Below are positions 1 through 7,287 of a stretch of 26,308 nucleotides of DNA, one piece after another. How positions within the stretch are numbered: the stretch's first letter is position 1; every line of letters starts with the position of its first letter. This DNA is from a virus. Where the stretch lies: IMG/VR virus record IMGVR_UViG_3300042691_003293, positions 1 to 26,308 of that record, one strand, 5' to 3'. The position numbers and the translations under genes were made by a program. The notes under the pieces are model-generated. The model did no database searches and was not told the DNA's origin. It saw only the letters and a list, made by a program, of their open reading frames with translations.

Positions 1-2047
1 CACAGTCTTTTTGTTCCCACATCATTTGATATTTGTTTTTAAGTTTATGATATTCTGGAACAACTTGTGTAAATGATCCTGCTTTACTTTCTTTTGTACT
101 AATTAAACTCATTGGCATTTCAATGCCGTTAGTTGAATTAATAACAACACTAGAAGATTCTACAGGAGCAATTGCCATAAGTGTTGCATTGCGAACACCA
201 TACTGTTTCATGTTAACACGTAAGGTTTCCCAATCTAGTTCTGGGGTAAAGTCTGCTAGTTCATTAGCACCTTCAGCTCTTAGCTCCCACGGAAACATAC
301 CCTGGCCATATCGTGTGTGTGAGCTATGCTGACAAGCACCACGTTCTTTAGCCAACTCGACTGTTGCTTCCGTTAAGTAGAATGCCTGATGTTCCATCCA
401 CGCTTTAACATCTTGTAGTGCATCCTTTTCGCCGTAGCGTAGTCCACGCTTGGCGTGCCAGTAGGCTAGATTAGTAACACCAATACCCAGTGGCTGAATC
501 TCGTCATTGCTTAGTTTACTTTGTATGCTTAGGAAATCTTGGTAATCAAGGATATTACACAGACTACGCTGAAGTATACGGCAAGCCCTACGCATATCTT
601 CTGGATTCCTGAAAGCTCCCCAGTTAATACTACCCAACGTGCATAAAGCAATACGACCATCAGGATCATCGAGACGTTTAAAAGACTTAGTAGGTAATAG
701 GATTTCACAGCAGAGATTACTTTGGTAAATTGTATGGTACTCTGGGTCAAACGGACCCTGGTTCATAACATTGTCAATGAACACTAGATAGATACGTCCT
801 GTATCAGTACGCTCTTTCAGTATGCCCGACTTGAAGACTTCTTCAGCGGACATGGTCTTCTTACGAAGTCCTTTTTGTTTTTCATATTTTACATACAGTT
901 CTTCAAAGCGTTGTGTATTTTGATAGAAGGCTTCGTATAAGTCTGGAACTTCATTAGGATCAAAGAAGGTTATGTCTTCTTTGTTTTTAAATCGTCTCCA
1001 GAAGAAAGCACTAAGCACAACCCCATAATCCATATGACGGACTCGGGTTTCTTCTGTTCCTTGATTGTTCTTAAGGACAATAAGGTCATCAAACTGATGA
1101 TGCCAAATAGGATAAAAAACAGTAGCACTTGCATTACGAATACCTCCTTGACTGCAACTACGTAAATCGCCAAACCATTTCTTTAAGAAAGGTATCATAC
1201 CAGTATGCATGATTTCGCCACCGCGAATTGGGGAGCCCAATGGGCGTAGTCGACCGATTTCCAATCCGATCCCCGCACGTTTACTGGCATACTTTGCCAT
1301 CATCTCTCCAGAAGCAAATATGCTATCCAAATCGTCGTCACTGCGGATAAGCACACAACTAGAAAACTGTTTAGTAGGAGTGCCAAGCCCAGCCAAGACA
1401 GGTGTAGCAAGAGTAAACAAACCATCGGATGCCGCTGTATAGTATTCTTTAATGAAACGCATTCTTGCGCTATTCGGCTCCTCTTTATGGAAGACAGTCG
1501 CGGCTGCAACCATGTATCTAATTTGTGGAGTTTCATAAATTTCCTTTGTCGCACGATTGCGTACCAAATATTTTTCTATCAACTGCTCAATTGATGCATA
1601 CCCATACTGCTCGTCTTTCTCGTGGTCCAACATGTCGTTCATTTTGTTCCAATCTTCTTCACTATACCATTCAAGAAGTTCACCAGTATACAAGCCAGTG
1701 GCAACATTCTTTTTGATAATTTCATAAAGGTGGGGAACTTTGTAGTCTCCGTACACGTCTTTTCGTAGCATACTCAATCGCTGTTTACCTGCTACATATT
1801 GGTAGTTGGTATGTCCAACATCTGGGTTATTTTCAACGTCAATTAAGTCTACTATAGCACGTAAAGTTATGTCGTCGATTTCTTGTGTCGTAATGCCATC
1901 ATAAAAATGAGGCTGACTTTTGATTTCAATCATTGACTGACTTACGTCAGCAATGCCACTGCAAACTTTGGCTATCTGAGCTTGCCATTTTTCAACTGCC
2001 AATGGCTCTTTTTTTCCTGATCTTTTAATTACTGTAATATTATTCAT
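1..2047 (-). CDS. nrdA: Ribonucleoside-diphosphate reductase, class I large (alpha) subunit, C-terminus missing at the window edge
   Basis: Reduces ribonucleotides to deoxyribonucleotides in the cytoplasm with a small NrdB subunit (not in this window), supplying dNTPs for phage replication. An open frame of 682 codons runs from ATG at 2047 to the left edge with no stop. The N-terminal ~95 residues resemble an ATP-cone (VIKRSGKKEPLAVEKW). Catalytic motifs match E. coli NrdA: FSSCVLI (Cys231, equivalent to Cys225), SNLCCEILLPT (Asn444, Cys446, Glu448) and ALCTLGS (Cys469, equivalent to Cys462). RNR motifs SPIRGGE and CSQGG are also present. About 80 C-terminal residues, including the terminal redox cysteines, should lie outside. 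The Shine-Dalgarno sequence is weak (GACGAG directly before the ATG). A sigma70-type promoter at 2214-2242 and a TAAATA box at 2095 lie upstream. Identification is secure. Confidence 0.95.
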   Translation of the reverse strand, partial: MNNITVIKRSGKKEPLAVEKWQAQIAKVCSGIADVSQSMIEIKSQPHFYDGITTQEIDDITLRAIVDLIDVENNPDVGHTNYQYVAGKQRLSMLRKDVYGDYKVPHLYEIIKKNVATGLYTGELLEWYSEEDWNKMNDMLDHEKDEQYGYASIEQLIEKYLVRNRATKEIYETPQIRYMVAAATVFHKEEPNSARMRFIKEYYTAASDGLFTLATPVLAGLGTPTKQFSSCVLIRSDDDLDSIFASGEMMAKYASKRAGIGLEIGRLRPLGSPIRGGEIMHTGMIPFLKKWFGDLRSCSQGGIRNASATVFYPIWHHQFDDLIVLKNNQGTEETRVRHMDYGVVLSAFFWRRFKNKEDITFFDPNEVPDLYEAFYQNTQRFEELYVKYEKQKGLRKKTMSAEEVFKSGILKERTDTGRIYLVFIDNVMNQGPFDPEYHTIYQSNLCCEILLPTKSFKRLDDPDGRIALCTLGSINWGAFRNPEDMRRACRILQRSLCNILDYQDFLSIQSKLSNDEIQPLGIGVTNLAYWHAKRGLRYGEKDALQDVKAWMEHQAFYLTEATVELAKERGACQHSSHTRYGQGMFPWELRAEGANELADFTPELDWETLRVNMKQYGVRNATLMAIAPVESSSVVINSTNGIEMPMSLISTKESKAGSFTQVVPEYHKLKNKYQMMWEQKDC

Positions 2048-2094
2048 CTCGTCTTCGCTCGGTTAATTGATTGGGTCGATTGTTGTTTAGGAAG

Positions 2095-2100
2095 TATTTA
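2095..2100 (-). promoter_or_regulatory. T4-like late promoter box TAAATA upstream of nrdA
   Basis: CACTAAATACTT on the minus strand, 47 bases before the nrdA ATG. It matches the core of the T4 late -10 element (TATAAATA) and the CTAAATAC form repeated elsewhere in this window. It would give nrdA a second, late start in addition to the sigma70-type promoter. Confidence 0.45.
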
Positions 2101-2136
2101 GTGACTCGTATCAAAACTCAAAAGCATTGTGGTAAC

Positions 2137-2152
2137 CAACGCTGTAGCGTTG
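2137..2152 (-). other. Hairpin in the nrdA leader
   Basis: Perfect 6-bp inverted repeat CAACGC / GCGTTG with a 4-base loop. It lies in the transcript expected from the sigma70 promoter at 2214-2242 and is not followed by a T tract, so it is not an intrinsic terminator. Role unknown. Confidence 0.4.
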
Positions 2153-2213
2153 ATTTCATAGGAATTTGAAAATGATTTTTAAAGTCAATGACCTTATCAC
2201 ACCAGCGTATTAA

Positions 2214-2242
2214 ATTATATACGCATTTATTACAAAGGTCAA
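2214..2242 (-). promoter_or_regulatory. Sigma70-type promoter for nrdA within a two-arm dyad
   Basis: TTGACC (complement of 2237-2242), 17-base spacer, TATAAT (complement of 2214-2219). An inverted repeat GCGTAT-ATAATTTA-ATACGC (2205-2224) is centred on the -10 box. A second pair of arms, TGACCTT (2189-2195) and AAGGTCA (2235-2241), flanks it almost symmetrically and includes the -35 hexamer. The inner repeat spans about -14 to +3, so it is more likely an operator acting on DNA than an RNA hairpin. The rest of the gene-free stretch 2048-2269 holds only the hairpin and late box listed separately. Confidence 0.75.
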
Positions 2243-2269
2243 GACCAATTGGTATCAATTGTAGCCAAA

Positions 2270-4480
2270 TTAATGAGTAGCTCGATACGAGTATGTCATT
2301 TCGCTAAGTGCTTCGCCTAACAACTCTTGTTTGTATCTTAGAGCAATCGAAGAAGGAATATCGCTAAGTCCAGACAATTCTTCGCCGTATTGATTTAATA
2401 ATACAACCGAAAATTCTAATTTTAATGCATCGTCATCGGACAAACCAACAACACTATAATCATCTGATAACTGTACTTGTGTTGCATGAAGCGTTGCACT
2501 TCTATCAACATCAACTACAAACGATATTATACCAGTTCTTGTAAAATCATTGGCATTACTTTTATATTTGTAATTTATATTATAGCCAACCGCGCCAGAT
2601 GGGTTACCGGTTATATTTGACGGTATTGGAAGAACAGAAACTAAGGACCAACTAGGCATATACCCTGTTAATACTTTGTTAGTTCCATATGAAGAATATG
2701 AAACTTCGCCAGTTATTTCCGGAATATAAGGAACCATAGTTAAATCTCCAACGCTTGTAGGAGTTACTGTTGGTTTATAATTTGCGTTTACTACACCAGT
2801 AAATGTTGTAAGTTGTCTAGGCACAGTGACCGCAGGATCAACAGCGGCTAGGTATGTGTTTACAATAGTAAAGTGAGTTGAATCGATGACTTCTTTTACG
2901 TAGTATGTTGTTCCCTGTACAACTCCGCCGGGTGTTCCATTAAATGTAATAGCTGCACCCACAATCATAAAAGTTGTCGGTGTTGATCCGCTAACTTCAA
3001 ATGCATTAGTTACTGTACTGGCAGAGTTAATTTCGATTTGAGTTACATCTCCAGGATTGTATATGTTGCTGATTACAATACTGTTGAAATTAGTAAATGG
3101 AGTTACGTATTGAGTGACAACTGTAATTGTTGTGGCTCCATCGTAATCTTCTTTAAGCGTAGCCTGAACATTAGATCCATTTTGTCTAACTAAACTTCCC
3201 TTAGTTGCTGTAATTGGTTGGTTCAAATTTAAGTCAACAGTAAATGCTTTTGTTACTAAAAACTCTTGTCTATCAGACTGATCGTTGTTACTTGAATTAC
3301 CAACAGACGCAAAATAAATTTGAGGATACTGTGGGAAATATACGCCAGCGCCGTTGTTTCCAACATTGGTAAACTTACAATTATTAGTCGAATTACCATT
3401 TCCTCTTTCAACAACTAGTCCCTGACGTTTGATATCTTCAAATTTACAAGTTATCAATTGAGTTTCGCGTGGACCGTATTGTTCGCCAACTGTTGTACCA
3501 TCTGCACCACCACCTAAATACATGCCATGTCTTAAATTATAAAAACGGCAATTTTCAAATGTGTTGTTTAAGATATCTTGTTTTGCCCACACACCGTAAC
3601 TAAATCCAGATACTGAAACATTTTTAAAAATATTATCAGTACATGAAACCAATGCCGATACGGCATTAAGAGACAGGCCCTTGCTGTCAGCATCGAACAC
3701 TTCTCCCCAATTGCCCGCAATAATTATATTTTCAAATAAACTATTACGCACAGCATCTAATTGTAATCCAATTTGATCATCAGTAGATGTTAAAAACGAA
3801 ATATCTTTAACGGTAATGTATCGAGGTTGTGTATTGCCTAATGTATTTCCAATTGTGCTAGGGTTTCCAATAGTAGAATCATCATTGATAAATTGTACTG
3901 CGGTTCCAGTTCCTTGATAAGAAATAATTGTTTTGTTTGCGCCAGAACCAACAATAGTTGCATAACTTGGAATGTACAAAGTTTCAGTTGTTCTATATAT
4001 ACCAGGACCTAATTCCAGTGTTACACGAGCCTTAGTTCCGTCTGCTGTATTTGACGAAGCGGCTGTAGTTGGATTTAAGAATAATTGATCGATGGCACGT
4101 TGAAGAGCTTCTGTGTCATCTGTTGATCCGTCAGCTTCTGTTCCAAAGTCTGTAGCAGTTACACGATCATCTAAACGATCTTGTGTTTGTCTTGAAACCG
4201 GATCGTTACTAGTTGGCCCTGTTTGAATTGCAGGGTCATTTGATTTGTAAATGTATTGGATTAGGTTTAGTAAGTTTCCCTGAACAGTTAAATCTCGTTC
4301 TGTTAGAATCTTAGTATTACCTACGGCAGGGCTACCTTCTGCAACAGACCCGTTACCAATGTATAATTCTTGGGTATCAAGCGACCATGCTAATTCACCC
4401 GAAGCTAGTTGGGGTAAGCCTGTTCCACTTAATGATTTTCCTCGACGTATTTGAATACGGCTGATTTGCACAACTGCCAT
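2270..4480 (-). CDS. Tailspike / tail fibre protein with pectate-lyase-like beta-helix
   Basis: Predicted virion receptor-binding or polysaccharide-degrading spike of 736 residues. Residues ~1-60 (ISRIQIRRGKSLSG ... LASGELAWSLDTQELYIGNG) match the short N-terminal attachment domain common in T4-like phage fibres, in which an RRG motif is followed by GE(L/I)A and LYIG. Residues ~108-130 carry the start of a pectate-lyase superfamily helix (DFGTEADGSTDDTEALQRAI). Then come repeating short strands rich in Asn, Gly and Thr with NCRFYNL- or NCKFTNV-type rungs to about residue 390. The C-terminal ~340 residues are beta-rich and unassigned. There is no enzymatic motif I can point to. A good SD (AGAGGA) sits 8 bases before the ATG. 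A hairpin covers this SD and a TAAATA box lies just upstream. Confidence 0.85.
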   Translation of the reverse strand: MAVVQISRIQIRRGKSLSGTGLPQLASGELAWSLDTQELYIGNGSVAEGSPAVGNTKILTERDLTVQGNLLNLIQYIYKSNDPAIQTGPTSNDPVSRQTQDRLDDRVTATDFGTEADGSTDDTEALQRAIDQLFLNPTTAASSNTADGTKARVTLELGPGIYRTTETLYIPSYATIVGSGANKTIISYQGTGTAVQFINDDSTIGNPSTIGNTLGNTQPRYITVKDISFLTSTDDQIGLQLDAVRNSLFENIIIAGNWGEVFDADSKGLSLNAVSALVSCTDNIFKNVSVSGFSYGVWAKQDILNNTFENCRFYNLRHGMYLGGGADGTTVGEQYGPRETQLITCKFEDIKRQGLVVERGNGNSTNNCKFTNVGNNGAGVYFPQYPQIYFASVGNSSNNDQSDRQEFLVTKAFTVDLNLNQPITATKGSLVRQNGSNVQATLKEDYDGATTITVVTQYVTPFTNFNSIVISNIYNPGDVTQIEINSASTVTNAFEVSGSTPTTFMIVGAAITFNGTPGGVVQGTTYYVKEVIDSTHFTIVNTYLAAVDPAVTVPRQLTTFTGVVNANYKPTVTPTSVGDLTMVPYIPEITGEVSYSSYGTNKVLTGYMPSWSLVSVLPIPSNITGNPSGAVGYNINYKYKSNANDFTRTGIISFVVDVDRSATLHATQVQLSDDYSVVGLSDDDALKLEFSVVLLNQYGEELSGLSDIPSSIALRYKQELLGEALSEMTYSYRATH

Positions 4481-4483
4481 AGT

Positions 4484-4505
4484 AATATCCTCTATATAGG
4501 ATATT
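4484..4505 (-). promoter_or_regulatory. Hairpin over the ribosome-binding site of the tailspike gene
   Basis: 7-bp inverted repeat AATATCC / GGATATT with an 8-base loop. On the mRNA the 3' arm GGATATT includes the end of the Shine-Dalgarno AGAGGA, so folding would mask ribosome access. The late box TAAATA overlaps the 5' arm, so RNA starting at that box would lack this arm and escape the hairpin; only read-through RNA from the exonuclease gene would form it. Confidence 0.45.
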
Positions 4506-4507
4506 TA
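4502..4507 (-). promoter_or_regulatory. T4-like late promoter box for the tailspike gene
   Basis: GATAAATATCC on the minus strand, 21 bases before the ATG at 4480 and directly after the TGA stop of the exonuclease gene. It has the position and spacing of the other TAAATA boxes that precede a normal SD. Confidence 0.5.
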
Positions 4508-5194
4508 TCAGTTTTGTTTGTAATATTGTTCGACCCGTTTGCACCACTCTTCAGTCCAGTAATCAAAGTCTTTAGGTTCCATGATAAATTCTTGATATTC
4601 ATAGTCCTTGCTACACATTAAAATAACACCCTTACGTATGTTAGTTCCGTGTACTTCGTTATGGGCCATGGCGTAGGCTGTAAGTTGTAGGAAGTAATCC
4701 CCAATCCACTCTAATTTCTTAGGCTTATTAGTTTGCTTAAAATCTAGTATGCTTTCATCGCCGTCATGTATACCACAGCAATCAGTAGTTCCCGCATATA
4801 ATCCAGGAAAGTATAAAGGTACTTCACTGCCCCACACTTCACTAATTTTAGGAAATCCTTTTTCAATGACAATTCTAGCCATAGCTAAACTTTGTTGTGC
4901 AAACGGATTTGTTACAGATTCGCGAAGCGGTTCGCCTTTAACATAGTCTTCTAGGTACTTGTGCATCCTAGTGCCACGTCCTGCAGCTTCAGTTACAATT
5001 TCTTGTGCTTTCTTTTCACCAACTGCTTTTTTCCAACGGGCTAATGCCTCTTTGGCTTCTGCTGGTTTTGTTTTGTCTAAGATAGTTGTAACGCTTGGAA
5101 CTTTAGAACCATCAGGCGTAGCGTATAATCGCTTGCCTGATGACTCATCTCTTGAAAGTTTGGTATATGTATACTTTGATATTAATAGGCTCAT
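4508..5194 (-). CDS. PD-(D/E)XK (RecB/MGME1-like) exonuclease
   Basis: Probable cytoplasmic DNA exonuclease of 228 residues, likely acting in phage recombination or DNA processing. The RecB-type nuclease motifs are in order: GRGTRMHKYLE (His78), WGSEVPLY (Glu124), YAGTTDCCG (Asp138), ILDFKQT (Asp151-x-Lys153) and the downstream QLTAYAMA (Gln170, Tyr174). The N-terminal PSVTTILDKT resembles the start of mitochondrial-genome-maintenance-exonuclease-like phage proteins. A good sigma70 promoter ends only 6 bases before the ATG, so the transcript may be leaderless; no SD is visible. The single-gene early promoter fits a DNA-metabolism gene. The fold assignment is strong; substrate polarity is unknown. 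Confidence 0.85.
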   Translation of the reverse strand: MSLLISKYTYTKLSRDESSGKRLYATPDGSKVPSVTTILDKTKPAEAKEALARWKKAVGEKKAQEIVTEAAGRGTRMHKYLEDYVKGEPLRESVTNPFAQQSLAMARIVIEKGFPKISEVWGSEVPLYFPGLYAGTTDCCGIHDGDESILDFKQTNKPKKLEWIGDYFLQLTAYAMAHNEVHGTNIRKGVILMCSKDYEYQEFIMEPKDFDYWTEEWCKRVEQYYKQN

Positions 5195-5200
5195 AGAACG

Positions 5201-5229
5201 ATTATATAGCCTATTGCTCTAAAGAGCAA
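5201..5229 (-). promoter_or_regulatory. Sigma70-type promoter of the exonuclease gene, with an inverted repeat on the -35
   Basis: TTGCTC (complement of 5224-5229), 17-base spacer, TATAAT (complement of 5201-5206). The -35 hexamer is itself one arm of a perfect repeat TTGCTC-TTTA-GAGCAA (5214-5229), which could be an operator. The -10 ends 6 bases before the ATG at 5194, so transcription should begin at or next to the start codon. Confidence 0.7.
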
Positions 5230-5232
5230 GTA

Positions 5233-5556
5233 TTATTTGCCTAACTTGGTAGCACGTTTAGCCATTTTGCTAACTTCGCCACCTTCTTCTCCGCCTACTT
5301 CGGGTTGTTGTTTAGCATCTTGTGTTTTAACAGTTACACCACTACCGTCAAATTTTACTACTAGATTGTGTAAAATTTGTTGTTCTGGGGGTAATGTTGC
5401 TTCTTGTTCCCAACGAGCTGCAAATGCCTCATAAGAAATTGGGATGCCCATATTTTGTAGGGCACCCCAAGTCATTGGTGCTTTTGTTTGTTGATTATCG
5501 CCTGCCCCTTGAGCTGTGAACAAAGTTCTAACTAAAGGATCGATTGTTTCAATTAC
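5233..5556 (-). CDS. Conserved phage protein reached by probable -1 frameshift from the upstream ORF
   Basis: The frame opens after a TAA (complement of 5569-5571) just upstream of the A9 run and encodes about 107 residues from 5556. The first in-frame usable start is a TTG at 5523 with no SD, yet the protein-like sequence VIETIDPLVRTLFTAQGAGD begins before it. There is no ATG. The preceding gene ends in A9G followed by TAA. A -1 slip on A-AAA-AAG joins the two frames exactly and would give a ~443-residue fusion. The C-terminus GGEVSKMAKRATKLGK is basic. Alternatives are a TTG or ATT start, transcriptional slippage, or a homopolymer error that split one gene. Function unknown; probably virion-associated like its partner. 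Confidence 0.6.
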   Translation of the reverse strand, partial: VIETIDPLVRTLFTAQGAGDNQQTKAPMTWGALQNMGIPISYEAFAARWEQEATLPPEQQILHNLVVKFDGSGVTVKTQDAKQQPEVGGEEGGEVSKMAKRATKLGK

Positions 5557-6563
5557 TTTTTTTTTGAGTTAAGTAACATTGCTAGGCGTCGACTGTAGTC
5601 AACGCTTTCGCGTTTTTCTCTGCCTACTTCTGGTGCTGGAGGAGTTGGTAACTCTTCTGCTCCCATTTCGCCTTCTGCGCCAGGCATTGGGGGTAATCCG
5701 CCTGCTGCTGCGCCTGGTACTGCACCGCCTGGGGCTGCGCCCATAGTTGATACTTCGCCGCCTGAAACGATTGAAAGAGCATTTGAAAGGCCTTGACGAC
5801 TTGATTCTAAAGCTGTATAAATTGCTTCTAGTGAAGGTTTAACTGCTTCTTGATATTGTTGAGCAACATCGCTGCCTTGAGTCTCTCTTATAGAGTCTAA
5901 CAATTCTAATAACTGTTCGGCCTTCATTGCGGCTACATCTTCTAGCCAGCCTGTAATACGGTCAACCATATCTTTAGTTGCCATGATAGTTTCAGCTTTG
6001 TCTTCTTCGCCTTCTAGTAAAATCCAGCTAGCTTGTGCTTCATTTAAATCATAACGTAATGATAGTTCAGCCTTTAGTTCTTCACGATCTACACCTTCGC
6101 CTAAATTAATTTGAGCAATCGTTTTGTTAATCCAGCTTAATGGAACTGAATGTGATAATGCGCGGCTACGAACTGTGTTAACAATGTAACCTTCGTCGGT
6201 TTTTTCTGCTTTAGCTTTTTTAATAGCTTTATCTCGTGAACCCATGTATTCGTCCTTTCCAGATTCGACTTCGCCATCTCCGTCGTAATCTTTATCTGCT
6301 TTGTCAGAATCGTCACGCTCTAATATCTCTTGGTTGATACAGTCAAGCATCAAACGAGTTTTTTGATATTGTGGGCTTTCAAGCACAGAATCAAAAGCTT
6401 CTGAAAGCTCCATCTGGCTCAACTTTGTACGCAGTTTGTTACGTGCATCTTCAAGTTGCACATCGTTAAACTGTTCGAAGTTGATTTTGTAACCAAACTT
6501 CTTTGCCAAGTTCTCGTTGAGTACTTTAGCTGTTACGGGTTTATGAAATTCTCTAATTTGCAT
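5553..6563 (-). CDS. Uncharacterised virion/prohead-type protein with capsid-targeting-like N-terminus
   Basis: 336 residues, function not recognised. It begins MQIREFHKPV, one of the shared N-terminal peptides of this window, with LNE at residues 15-17 as a possible prohead-protease site. Residues ~50-240 are acidic and helical, with an Asp/Glu-rich stretch (DDSDKADKDYDGDGEVES). Residues ~270-315 are a Pro/Gly/Ala-rich linker (PGGAVPGAAAGGLPPMPG). It ends RRLAMLLNSKKK on an A9G slippery run leading into the next frame. The start is supported by SD TAGGA 9 bases upstream and a full TATAAATA late box at 6591-6598. Acidic helices with a flexible tail suit an internal or scaffold-like protein, but that is inference. 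Confidence 0.7.
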   Translation of the reverse strand: MQIREFHKPVTAKVLNENLAKKFGYKINFEQFNDVQLEDARNKLRTKLSQMELSEAFDSVLESPQYQKTRLMLDCINQEILERDDSDKADKDYDGDGEVESGKDEYMGSRDKAIKKAKAEKTDEGYIVNTVRSRALSHSVPLSWINKTIAQINLGEGVDREELKAELSLRYDLNEAQASWILLEGEEDKAETIMATKDMVDRITGWLEDVAAMKAEQLLELLDSIRETQGSDVAQQYQEAVKPSLEAIYTALESSRQGLSNALSIVSGGEVSTMGAAPGGAVPGAAAGGLPPMPGAEGEMGAEELPTPPAPEVGREKRESVDYSRRLAMLLNSKKK

Positions 6564-6590
6564 GATTCTGTCCTAGAATTCTTATACGTG

Positions 6591-6598
6591 TATTTATA
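6591..6598 (-). promoter_or_regulatory. Full T4-type late promoter box TATAAATA
   Basis: TGTATAAATACACG on the minus strand, the complete T4 late consensus octamer, 27 bases before the ATG at 6563. It overlaps the stop codon of the upstream gene (6594-6596). Confidence 0.65.
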
Positions 6599-7049
6599 CA
6601 AAACTCCACTTAAACATCTTGGATATTTCTTCCTTGTAGTGGGTTTCTTTTAATTCGCTTTCTTCTAACTTATTTAACAAAATTAAGTACCTTGTAAAAT
6701 CTTTTGCAAGTTTAATATTGTGTTTGAAAACTTGTGTGTCGCAATGTTTGGCCCAGTAGCAAGTGTCTAACCGCTTAATTTCGTGAAACTTATCAAGCTG
6801 TACATTGTTATAAGCCTTAGCTGCCATTAGGGCGCAAGTTTTTAGAAAGAACTGTTCTATAAGATTTCGATCTTTATAATTGTACATGGCCCAATTGCCG
6901 TTTTTTATCTGTTTGACTAGGTATTGTTTATAAACAATGCCGCCATCAGGCAATACAGTTAAAGGCAATTTCTGTTCTAGTTCAGAGCTTAACTCCTTGG
7001 CTAGTTCTTTAATACGGATTGTTGGTATTTTACGTTTTGATTTTTTCAT
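6594..7049 (-). CDS. Conserved hypothetical phage protein, basic N-terminus
   Basis: 151 residues, not recognised. It starts with a Lys/Arg-rich stretch (MKKSKRKIPTIRIKEL), followed by mixed helix/strand sequence with many Lys and aromatic residues (NGNWAMYNYKDRNLIEQFF) and a helical, charged C-terminus. There is no signal peptide or membrane segment. The start overlaps the end of the upstream gene by 20 bases and lacks a clear SD, so translational coupling is likely. Co-linear with genes 5233-8691 and probably part of the same late, virion-related operon. Confidence 0.65.
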   Translation of the reverse strand: MKKSKRKIPTIRIKELAKELSSELEQKLPLTVLPDGGIVYKQYLVKQIKNGNWAMYNYKDRNLIEQFFLKTCALMAAKAYNNVQLDKFHEIKRLDTCYWAKHCDTQVFKHNIKLAKDFTRYLILLNKLEESELKETHYKEEISKMFKWSFV

Positions 7050-7287
7050 TGGCTACTACTAAAGGATCTTCCATTCCTATCTTAGTTACCAAACTTTTGC
7101 GGATCATGGCCTGAATCCTGAACTGCTCGTGCTCGCTCAGAGTTGCCAGTTTGATAGGTTTTGATAATTTCTTAAGTATATCAGATTCTTCTAGTGTTGT
7201 CCATATTTCAAAGTCATCAATAAGAGCACGTTTGCTCTGTGGCGAATGTGCTTCTTCAAATCCAGTTAGCAAATCGCTAATTTTCAT
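7030..7287 (-). CDS. Small hypothetical protein with shared N-terminal tag
   Basis: 85 residues starting MKISDLLTGFEEA, which fits the common N-terminal pattern (M-K/R-hydrophobic-x-acidic-hydrophobic), with Glu at 11-12. The rest is helical and charged (SKRALIDDFEIWTTLEESDILKKL). No known domain recognised. Its ATG overlaps the TGA of the preceding gene as ATGA, so the pair is translationally coupled. Possibly a small capsid-packaged or assembly protein. Confidence 0.65.
   Translation of the reverse strand: MKISDLLTGFEEAHSPQSKRALIDDFEIWTTLEESDILKKLSKPIKLATLSEHEQFRIQAMIRKSLVTKIGMEDPLVVANEKIKT

Noticed and set aside
529-1554. Short minus-strand frames with hydrophobic stretches resembling membrane proteins
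   Set aside because: They lie inside the nrdA reading frame, which has all RNR catalytic motifs; they are shadow frames.
2189-2241. Nested stems suggested a tRNA-like or small RNA gene
   Set aside because: There is no anticodon or T-arm pattern, and the stems coincide exactly with promoter hexamers, so a DNA operator fits better.
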